A stretch of 9,395 nucleotides of DNA from NCBI GenBank assembly GCA_016935955.1, contig JAFGPY010000332.1:1-9395 (forward strand), given 5' to 3'. The translations under genes and the position numbers were made by a program. Positions 5,185-9,395 of this stretch are shown one piece after another. The notes beneath the pieces were generated by a model. That model did no database searches. It was given only the letters and a program-made list of their open reading frames with translations, and was not told where the DNA came from. This DNA comes from Planctomycetota bacterium. Lineage in GTDB: Bacteria; Planctomycetota; Phycisphaerae; FEN-1346; JAACEH01. Within the stretch, counting starts at the first letter, position 1. Every line of letters begins with the position of its first letter.

Positions 5185-6024
5185 TCAGTCCTTCTTAAAC
5201 TCCGTGGCGTACAGGCGGTCGTCGACCTTGACGTACTGGACGGTGACGGTGTCGCCGGCCTTCAGGGCGGCGGCCTCGTCGAGAACGCTCGAACGGTGCG
5301 CGCTCAGTCCGCCGCGGGCCCGCGGCTTGGCCAGCCAGAGCACGGAACGCGTCATCAGCGTGCCGCGCCGCATGACGATGGCTTTGTAGGCCTTGCCGTC
5401 GATCTCGCCGTCGATCAGCTCGACGAACGTGCCCACGGCCGTACCTTCGGCCGGCTCGGTGCTGCTGTCGGTCTTCGGCTCGTCGGCCGTCGCGGTCCCC
5501 GTGGCGCGGCCCAGGGCCAGGCGCTCCATGTCGGCGAGGGTCGTCGGGCTGCCTTCGCCCACGCCGGTGATCCACTCGACGCCGTAGGCCTCCTCGGTGT
5601 GCACGATCTCGTAATGCTCCGGCCGCAGAGCCCGCACGGCGGCCAGCAGCGCCGCGGGGGTCTCCCACGGCTGTCGCTTCGAGCGCCGCACCTGCGGGAT
5701 GAGCAGCACGACGGTCGCGTCGTCGCGCAGGGCCGTCACGGAGACGAGTTCGCGGCCGCCGAGCCGGAGCGTCTCGACCTTGACGACGCCGGTCTTGCCG
5801 GCGCGGAGTTTGCGAAGTTCCTCCTCCAGGCGACGGTCCTCCCTCTGCTTCTCCCTCTCGGTGAGTTCGCTGTCGTCCTGGACGGCGTGCTGCCGCCCGC
5901 TCTCGACGGTCGTTCCCGACGGCGACGAGGAAGATGACGAGGAAGACGATGTCTGAGCAACGGCCGCGGCCATCATCGTTGTCGCAACGCATGCCACTGC
6001 GGCCATGGTCGTCAAGAGTCTCAT
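5185..6024 (-). CDS. Secreted Ser-tract protein of unknown function
   Basis: A 279-residue protein with no family I can name. Residues 1-24 (MRLLTTMAAVACVATTMMAA, then AVAQ) are a signal peptide. Nine consecutive Ser follow at 26-34, then a charged helix (52-76, EREKQREDRRLEEELRKLR) likely to form a short coiled coil. Residues 79-155 look alpha/beta (VVKVETLRLGGRELVSVTAL, then VVLLIPQVRR and ALLAAVRALRPEHYEIVHTE). After a Thr/Ser/Pro-rich linker (173-196), residues 197-279 resemble an OB-like beta-barrel (GTFVELIDGEIDGKAYKAIV...LKAGDTVTVQYVKVDDRLYA), which is an inference. AAGGAGA (6038-6032), seven bases before the ATG at 6024, fixes the start; a frame ten codons longer exists but would put charged residues before the signal peptide. 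The gene lies after the DUF4870 genes, separated by a palindromic repeat. Confidence 0.82.
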   Translation of the reverse strand: MRLLTTMAAVACVATTMMAAAVAQTSSSSSSSSSPSGTTVESGRQHAVQDDSELTEREKQREDRRLEEELRKLRAGKTGVVKVETLRLGGRELVSVTALRDDATVVLLIPQVRRSKRQPWETPAALLAAVRALRPEHYEIVHTEEAYGVEWITGVGEGSPTTLADMERLALGRATGTATADEPKTDSSTEPAEGTAVGTFVELIDGEIDGKAYKAIVMRRGTLMTRSVLWLAKPRARGGLSAHRSSVLDEAAALKAGDTVTVQYVKVDDRLYATEFKKD

Positions 6025-6031
6025 TGCGAAG

Positions 6032-6038
6032 TCTCCTT
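6032..6038 (-). promoter_or_regulatory. Ribosome binding site deciding the start of the Ser-tract gene
   Basis: AAGGAGA on the minus strand, seven bases before the ATG at 6024. It lies inside the longer reading frame, which shows that the upstream ATG at 6054 is not the real start. Confidence 0.7.
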
Positions 6039-6092
6039 GCGTGATTTCGGACATCTGCGAGCAGCAGGCACGGCGAATGCCTTGCCGGTCCA

Positions 6093-6142
6093 GGGCGGCT
6101 CGCCCTTCGGCGGCGCTCAGGATCTCCGACGAGCCGCCCCTA
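6093..6142. repeat. Palindromic repeat touching the stop codon of the third DUF4870 gene
   Basis: GGGCGGCTCG (6093-6102) and CGAGCCGCCC (6130-6139) form a perfect 10-bp stem with a 27-base loop. The same arm pair forms the first palindrome at 4212-4231, there without a loop. On the minus strand the repeat reads TGTAGGGGCGGCTCG, and its TAG is the stop codon of the DUF4870 gene ending at 6140. The hairpin therefore lies directly after that gene and may serve as its transcript end, although no T-tract follows. Confidence 0.6.
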
Positions 6143-6664
6143 CAGTCCTTCTCCGCCCGTTTCCGTCTTGCCCGCGCTCCGGCGCTCGCGCAGGAAGGCG
6201 ATCCGCACAGGGTAACGGTAGACGACGTTCTCGCCGGTCTTCAGCGAGGCGATCAGCACAAAGGCCAGCCAGGTCATGCCGACCGGCACCATCAGGATGG
6301 CGCCGATGTAGTAGACCCAGGCCAGTGGCAGGCAGACCAGCCAGGCGAGCGAGACGGTCAGGTTGAAGTTCAGGGCCTCGCGGCCATTGGCGTCGACGAA
6401 CGGCGACCTGCGGCGGCCGACGAGCCAGACGGCCAGCGGTCCCAGCACGTGGCCGGCGAAGGGCATCATGAAGAAGGCCAGGGCCGCCACGTGACACAGG
6501 ACGCCCATGGTGCGGTCGTCGCGGTCGGCGGCCTCGAGAGGCGCCGTCTCCGGCTGCGCCGCGGCGGTTGCGGCCGCAGGGATTATCGATTCGCCGTTGT
6601 CCACCCGTTGCTCCGCAGGCGGCACGTCCGGCCGCGTCGTCACCGGTAAGGTTCGATCCGTCAT
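6140..6664 (-). CDS. DUF4870 (Tic20-like) membrane protein, paralogue 3
   Basis: A 174-residue small integral membrane protein, the most diverged of three tandem copies. A polar Ala/Pro-rich N-terminal tail (1-50) precedes the family core: TMGVLCHVAALAFFMMPFAG (52-71), GPLAVWLVGRRRSPFVDANG (75-94), REALNFNLTVSLAWLVC (95-111), a hydrophobic stretch (112-140), then LKTGENVVYRYPVRIAF (141-157). About three or four membrane segments are expected. DUF4870 proteins have no assigned biochemical role. The ATG at 6664 starts 15 bases after the previous gene's stop, so translation is probably coupled; a GTG at 6670 would add two residues. The C-terminal tail after the conserved end is charged and Gly-rich, and its stop codon lies in a palindromic repeat, so the original end may have been altered by that insertion. 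Confidence 0.85.
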   Translation of the reverse strand: MTDRTLPVTTRPDVPPAEQRVDNGESIIPAAATAAAQPETAPLEAADRDDRTMGVLCHVAALAFFMMPFAGHVLGPLAVWLVGRRRSPFVDANGREALNFNLTVSLAWLVCLPLAWVYYIGAILMVPVGMTWLAFVLIASLKTGENVVYRYPVRIAFLRERRSAGKTETGGEGL

Positions 6665-6679
6665 CGCCACCGCCCGGCC

Positions 6680-7075
6680 CTACTTGATGAACCGAATGGC
6701 CAGCGGGTAGCGGTAGATGATCTTGTCGTTGGCCTTGATCGAGGCGATGATGGCCATGATGATGCCGAAGATCACCGCAATGCCGCACGTGACCAGCGAG
6801 TAGATGAGGATGCTGATCCAGAAGTTGACGGCCTCCTTGCCCTGGACGTTGACGTACCTGGAGGAATCCTTCTTCAAAACCCAGACGAGAACGGGCCCCA
6901 GGATGAACCCGAGTCCCGTGAACAGCCCCGCCAGAGCCGACAGATGACAGAGCATACCCATGGTTTTCTCGTCGGGCGTGATCTCCTCGTCAAAGTGGTC
7001 CTCACGGGCACCAGTCATGAACGTCGGCAGCGGCAGCGCGCCGCCCGGCTCCTGCTGCGAATCCATTTGAGTCAT
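6680..7075 (-). CDS. DUF4870 (Tic20-like) membrane protein, paralogue 2
   Basis: A 131-residue protein, the compact member of the tandem set. The N-terminal tail (MTQMDSQQ...LPTFMTGAREDHFDEEITPDE) is clearly related to that of the upstream copy. The core has TMGMLCHLSALAGLFTGLG (38-56), ILGPVLVWVLKKDSSRYVNV (58-77), QGKEAVNFWIS (78-88), a long hydrophobic span (89-112) and the family end SIKANDKIIYRYPLAIRFIK (112-131). It should sit in the inner membrane. Its function is unknown; the conserved H-L, GK-EA-NF and YRYPLAIR motifs place it in the family. A GGAGG (7087-7083) seven bases before the ATG makes the start secure. It lies 45 bases after paralogue 1 and 15 bases before paralogue 3, in the same orientation, so one transcript is likely. 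Confidence 0.88.
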   Translation of the reverse strand: MTQMDSQQEPGGALPLPTFMTGAREDHFDEEITPDEKTMGMLCHLSALAGLFTGLGFILGPVLVWVLKKDSSRYVNVQGKEAVNFWISILIYSLVTCGIAVIFGIIMAIIASIKANDKIIYRYPLAIRFIK

Positions 7076-7082
7076 CTGGAGT

Positions 7083-7087
7083 CCTCC
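7083..7087 (-). promoter_or_regulatory. Ribosome binding site of DUF4870 paralogue 2
   Basis: GGAGG on the minus strand, seven bases before the ATG at 7075, in the 45-base gap after paralogue 1. Confidence 0.7.
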
Positions 7088-7120
7088 GATGAAACGGGTT
7101 GCGTTGTCACGACGGTACCA

Positions 7121-7609
7121 CTATCGAATCAACCGTATGGCCAGGGGATAGCGAAACACCTTCCCCTCGCTGGCTTTGATGGATGCAATGACCAACATCA
7201 CCAGACCGAACAGCGGAATCAGCCCCAAGGCCGGCATGAGCACCAGCGCCAGGCAGTTGATGAAGGGAATAACCGCGAGAACGGTCTCGACGACTCCAAC
7301 TCCCGCGAGGAAGATGAAGAGGCTCAACTGGAAGTTCAGGGCTTCTTTGCCGTGAACGTCCACGTAGCGCGACTCGTCCTTCTTGACGAGCCAGATGATC
7401 AGCGGCCCGATGAACGTGAAGATGCCCAGCAGGTGACAGAGCATGCCCATGGTCTTGTCGTCGGGCTTCATCTCGCCGGTGAACTGGTCCTCACGGGGCT
7501 TCCACATGAACGTCGGCAGGTCCTGGGGGACTGCTCCTGTGCTCTCGTCGGCCCCCGGCCCGGCCTGTCCTGGCGACGCCGTTCCGTTCGGATTGTCGAA
7601 TTGCGTCAT
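7121..7609 (-). CDS. DUF4870 (Tic20-like) membrane protein, paralogue 1
   Basis: A 162-residue protein, first of the three tandem copies in transcription order. The N-terminal tail is polar (MTQFDNPNGT...), then LPTFMWKPREDQFTGEMKPD (31-50) matches the same stretch in paralogue 2. The core contains TMGMLCHLLGIFTFIGPLII (53-72), WLVKKDESRYVDVHGKEALN (73-92), two further hydrophobic segments (95-120 and 122-142, the latter longer than in paralogue 2) and IKASEGKVFRYPLAIRLIR (144-162). A perfect GGAGGT lies six bases before the ATG, so the start is secure. The frame can be extended upstream to 7864, but that stretch overlaps the acylphosphatase gene and is not family-like. A candidate promoter about 80 bases upstream would drive all three genes. 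The biochemical role is unknown. Confidence 0.88.
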   Translation of the reverse strand: MTQFDNPNGTASPGQAGPGADESTGAVPQDLPTFMWKPREDQFTGEMKPDDKTMGMLCHLLGIFTFIGPLIIWLVKKDESRYVDVHGKEALNFQLSLFIFLAGVGVVETVLAVIPFINCLALVLMPALGLIPLFGLVMLVIASIKASEGKVFRYPLAIRLIR

Positions 7610-7615
7610 TGCTCC

Positions 7616-7621
7616 ACCTCC
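7616..7621 (-). promoter_or_regulatory. Ribosome binding site of DUF4870 paralogue 1
   Basis: GGAGGT on the minus strand, six bases before the ATG at 7609. It excludes the longer reading frame that runs back into the acylphosphatase gene. Confidence 0.75.
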
Positions 7622-7693
7622 AACCGTACCCGCTGACGAAATGAAAGGGCATCGCGACACTCGCGCCCGCCGATGCGAATGCCGCTGCACATT

Positions 7694-7721
7694 ATTGTAG
7701 TCCCGTGATCGTCGGCTGCAA
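7694..7721 (-). promoter_or_regulatory. Candidate promoter of the DUF4870 operon
   Basis: On the minus strand, TTGCAG (7721-7716), a 16-base spacer and TACAAT (7699-7694). The -10 matches consensus at 5 of 6 positions and the -35 at 3 of 6. Transcription would start near 7687, giving a leader of nearly 80 bases. It lies in the gap after the acylphosphatase gene, so the DUF4870 genes need not depend on that gene's promoter. Confidence 0.45.
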
Positions 7722-7736
7722 GGGCCTACGGTCCTT

Positions 7737-8006
7737 CTAGTGACGCACGTCGAAGCCCGGGAATTCCCCGGTGGCCCGGGCGTCGGTGATGCGGGCGTCG
7801 CGGATGTAGCCGGCCATGCGCTCCCGCACGGCGTCGCAGAAGGCCTCGACTTCGGCGGCTGCACCCTCGGCCAACAGTTCGACCGTTCCGTCGGGACAGT
7901 TGCGGACGTAGCCGGTGACGGCGAACTGCGAGGCGACGCGCAAGGTCGTCCAGCGGAAGCCGACGCCCTGGACCGTGCCGCGATAGATGACCTGCCGCCG
8001 AATCAT
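7737..8006 (-). CDS. acyP: Acylphosphatase
   Basis: An 89-residue cytoplasmic acylphosphatase, which hydrolyses acyl phosphates such as 1,3-bisphosphoglycerate or acetyl phosphate to the acid and phosphate. The motif YRGTVQGVGFRWTT (8-21) contains the phosphate-binding loop with the catalytic Arg (Arg18), and TGYVRNCPDGTVELLAEG (31-48) contains the catalytic Asn (Asn36). The C-terminal FDVRH is a typical last strand ending. Length and domain limits match the family (about 90). The ATG at 8006 has GGAG eight bases upstream and gives the normal N-terminus (MIRRQVIYRG); an ATG at 8036 would add ten residues but has no ribosome site. The gene has its own promoter, back to back with that of the purH-like gene, and is followed by the DUF4870 operon. 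Confidence 0.92.
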   Translation of the reverse strand: MIRRQVIYRGTVQGVGFRWTTLRVASQFAVTGYVRNCPDGTVELLAEGAAAEVEAFCDAVRERMAGYIRDARITDARATGEFPGFDVRH

Positions 8007-8041
8007 GCCCGCCACTCCGCTCAGTTCCACCGCCATCAATC

Positions 8042-8070
8042 ATTCTAGCGGCAACTGTTTTCGCAGGCAA
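8042..8070 (-). promoter_or_regulatory. Candidate promoter of acyP
   Basis: On the minus strand, TTGCCT (8070-8065, 4 of 6 to consensus), a 17-base spacer and TAGAAT (8047-8042, 5 of 6). Transcription would start near 8035, about 30 bases before the ATG at 8006. This supports the shorter acyP start, because the ATG at 8036 would fall at the transcript's first bases. Confidence 0.5.
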
Positions 8071-8075
8071 CGCGC

Positions 8076-8104
8076 TTGACAGGGCGGCCCGCAACGGGCA
8101 TGAT
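8076..8104 (+). promoter_or_regulatory. Promoter of the ZTP riboswitch / AICAR transformylase unit
   Basis: A perfect TTGACA (8076-8081), 17-base spacer and CATGAT (8099-8104, 4 of 6). Transcription would start near 8111, just before P1 of the riboswitch at 8123, which is the expected arrangement. It is separated from the acyP -35 by only five bases, so the two promoters are back to back. Confidence 0.6.
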
Positions 8105-8122
8105 AGCGGCCGACATGACGAA

Positions 8123-8200
8123 TCCTCCGTGCGACTGGCGACATGGAACGTGGAATGAACCACGGGGAAGCACGGTGGAGATGAAGCCGATCGCCTGGGC
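8123..8200 (+). ncRNA. ZTP (pfl) riboswitch aptamer
   Basis: The leader matches the ZTP aptamer in sequence and fold. P1 is 8123-8132 with 8170-8179 (six perfect pairs, one T-T mismatch, three more pairs). The conserved ACTGGCG (8134-8140) follows P1. P2 is CGTGG (8149-8153) with CCACG (8160-8164), followed by the conserved GGGAAGC (8165-8171). P3 is GCC (8186-8188) with GGC (8198-8200), and its loop carries CGCC (8192-8195), complementary to GGCG (8137-8140), the family's pseudoknot. The conserved 3' CGCCTGGGC is intact. ZTP riboswitches bind ZTP/ZMP, which accumulates when 10-formyl-tetrahydrofolate runs short, and usually switch on folate or purine genes. The adjacent gene encodes the enzyme that consumes ZMP. 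The match was made by eye against recalled consensus elements, without a covariance search. Confidence 0.87.
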
Positions 8201-8235
8201 TACGCCGCATGACGGGGCTCGGGCGTTCTCTGTTT
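8192..8235 (+). terminator. Ligand-controlled terminator (expression platform of the ZTP riboswitch)
   Basis: CGCCTGGGCT (8192-8201) can pair with GGCTCGGGCG (8216-8225) in ten consecutive pairs (seven Watson-Crick, three G-U), around a 14-base loop, followed by TTCTCTGTTT (8226-8235). The 5' arm is exactly the P3/pseudoknot strand of the aptamer, so the two folds exclude each other. With ZTP or ZMP bound the terminator should not form and the downstream gene is transcribed; without ligand transcription should end near 8235. The T-tract is imperfect (7 of 10). Confidence 0.65.
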
Positions 8236-8284
8236 AGTGGCCGGGCCCGCTCGGTGTCGGTGCACATCGCGAAACCGATTGGCG

Positions 8285-8290
8285 AAAGGA
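8285..8290 (+). promoter_or_regulatory. Ribosome binding site of the AICAR transformylase gene
   Basis: AAAGGA, seven bases before the ATG at 8298. It lies well beyond the terminator, so control is more likely at transcription termination than at translation initiation. Confidence 0.6.
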
Positions 8291-8297
8291 CACGACC

Positions 8298-9395
8298 ATG
8301 GAAACGAAACTGAAGTACGGCTGCAACCCGCACCAGGGACAAGCCAGGTTGATCGTGCCGGGCGACAAGCCGCCGCTGGTGATGCTCAACGGGACGCCGG
8401 GCTACATCAACCTGCTGGACGCCATCGGCGCCTGGCAACTGGTCCGCGAACTGCGCGAGGCCACCGGCAAGCCCGGGGCCGCATCGTTCAAGCACGTCAG
8501 TCCGGCCGGTGCGGCCATCGCCCGCCCGCTGGACGACGCGTTCCTGAAGAGCCAGTTCCTGGACGACGAGGAGTTGTCGCCCGTGGCCACGGCCTACGTC
8601 CGGGCCCGCGGCGGCGACCGGCTGTGCAGCTTCGGCGACGTGGCGGCCGTCAGCGACACGGTGGACGTCTCGCTGGCCAAGGTGCTGGCCCGCGAGGTCT
8701 GCGACCTGATCATCGCTCCGGGCTACGACGCCGAGGCCCTGGAAATCCTGAAGAACAAGCGCGGCGGCAAGTTCCTGGTCCTCCAGATCGACCCGGACTA
8801 CGAGCCGCCGGCGGTCGAGACGCGGCAGTTGTTCGGCTTCACGCTGGAGCAGGAGCGCAACGCGGCGAAGATCACGACCGAGATGTTCAAGAAGCCGGTC
8901 ACGCCGGGCGCCAAGGTGCCCGATGACGTCGCCGAGACCCTGGCCGTGGCCACGATCTCGCTGAAGTACACGCAATCGAACTCGGTCTGCCTGGCTTACC
9001 AGGGTCAGGTGATCGGCAACGGGGCAGGGCAGCAGTCGCGCGTGCACTGTGTGCGGCTCGCTTGCGGCAAGGCCGACAAGTGGTTCATGCAGCAGCATCC
9101 GAAGGTGCTCGGCCTGAAGTTCAAGGACGGCCTGATGAAGGCCGAGAAGGCCAACGTCGTGGACCAGTACCTGATCTGGGATGAGCTGAGCAAGCCCGAA
9201 GAGGAGTTCATGCTCAGCCAGTTGACGGCCAAGCCCGAACCGGTGACGCGCAAGGAGCGGGCCGACTGGATCGCCAAGTTCGACGACGTCTGCGTCAGTT
9301 CAGACGCCTTCTTCCCGTTCCGCGACTCGATCGACCGGGCCAGCCGCAGCAACGTCAAGTACGTCGCCCATCCGGGCGGCTCGCTGCGCGACGAC
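8298..9395 (+). CDS. purH: Stand-alone AICAR transformylase (PurH C-terminal-type), 3' end outside window
   Basis: An open frame of 366 codons runs to the right edge. The product transfers the formyl group of 10-formyl-tetrahydrofolate to AICAR (ZMP), giving FAICAR, the penultimate step of purine synthesis. LKYGCNPHQ (5-13), PGYINLLDAIGAWQLVREL (34-52) and FKHVSPAGAA (64-73) are transformylase signatures; Lys65-His66 is the catalytic pair. SFGDVAAVSD (111-120), IIAPGYDAEALEIL (138-151), YTQSNSVCLAY, GAGQQSR and DAFFPFRDSIDRA follow in the expected order. The IMP cyclohydrolase half that normally precedes this domain is absent: the protein starts where the transformylase domain begins, as in stand-alone enzymes of about 390 residues, so only some 25 residues are missing. 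IMP cyclohydrolase must be encoded elsewhere. Expression is likely controlled by the ZTP riboswitch in its leader. The symbol refers to the transformylase half only. Confidence 0.93.
   Translation, partial: METKLKYGCNPHQGQARLIVPGDKPPLVMLNGTPGYINLLDAIGAWQLVRELREATGKPGAASFKHVSPAGAAIARPLDDAFLKSQFLDDEELSPVATAYVRARGGDRLCSFGDVAAVSDTVDVSLAKVLAREVCDLIIAPGYDAEALEILKNKRGGKFLVLQIDPDYEPPAVETRQLFGFTLEQERNAAKITTEMFKKPVTPGAKVPDDVAETLAVATISLKYTQSNSVCLAYQGQVIGNGAGQQSRVHCVRLACGKADKWFMQQHPKVLGLKFKDGLMKAEKANVVDQYLIWDELSKPEEEFMLSQLTAKPEPVTRKERADWIAKFDDVCVSSDAFFPFRDSIDRASRSNVKYVAHPGGSLRDD

Noticed and set aside
4165..5937. A 590-codon plus-strand open frame.
   Set aside because: It is antisense to the MBL-fold and Ser-tract genes, both of which have clear motifs or ribosome sites. 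Its translation is low-complexity and matches no family.
7610..7864. N-terminal extension of DUF4870 paralogue 1 into the acylphosphatase region.
   Set aside because: A GGAGGT lies six bases before the ATG at 7609 and the extension overlaps acyP out of frame.
8115..8237. A 40-codon open frame (ATG to TAG) in the leader of the AICAR transformylase gene.
   Set aside because: It coincides with the riboswitch aptamer and terminator, whose pairing explains the sequence; there is no ribosome site before its ATG.
8040..9098. A 352-codon minus-strand open frame.
   Set aside because: It is antisense to the AICAR transformylase and its riboswitch.

Overview
The window is GC-rich, uninterrupted bacterial chromosomal DNA. 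Several points suggest a Planctomycetota-type (Phycisphaerae-like) environmental bacterium: secreted xylanase-like and beta-sandwich proteins, a free-standing AICAR transformylase instead of the usual PurH fusion, small tandem DUF4870 membrane proteins, and palindromic interspersed repeats. This taxonomic guess is an inference of modest confidence. No rRNA, tRNA, CRISPR array, transposase or phage gene was found.

Left part (1-2075). The window opens inside a leftward gene for a secreted GH10 (xylanase-family) protein, of which only the first 82 codons are present. It faces away from a rightward gene (650-1654) for a secreted protein of unknown function. Two copies of a 166-189 bp non-coding element with near-perfect terminal inverted repeats flank that gene, and a strong stem-loop lies in the following gap.

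Centre-left (2076-4265). A rightward two-gene operon encodes an Old Yellow Enzyme-family flavin oxidoreductase with a C-terminal cysteine cluster and an M29/aminopeptidase-T-like metalloenzyme that lacks the family's tyrosine ligand. A terminator-like hairpin and a double palindrome close it, between convergent genes.

Centre-right (4270-8006, all leftward). In order of transcription these are an acylphosphatase, three tandem DUF4870 membrane-protein paralogues, a secreted Ser-rich protein of unknown function, and a YycJ/WalJ-like metallo-beta-lactamase-fold hydrolase. A palindromic repeat touches the stop codon of the last DUF4870 gene.

Right end (8042-9395). A back-to-back promoter region separates the acylphosphatase gene from a rightward AICAR transformylase gene that runs off the window after 366 codons. 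The leader between them carries what reads as a complete ZTP (pfl) riboswitch with P1, P2, P3 and pseudoknot. A terminator follows whose 5' arm is the P3/pseudoknot strand, so ligand binding should block termination. This regulatory unit is the most informative feature of the window: the leader would sense ZMP/ZTP, the substrate of the enzyme encoded downstream and a signal of 10-formyl-tetrahydrofolate shortage. The riboswitch class is known; I see no convincing wholly new system here.
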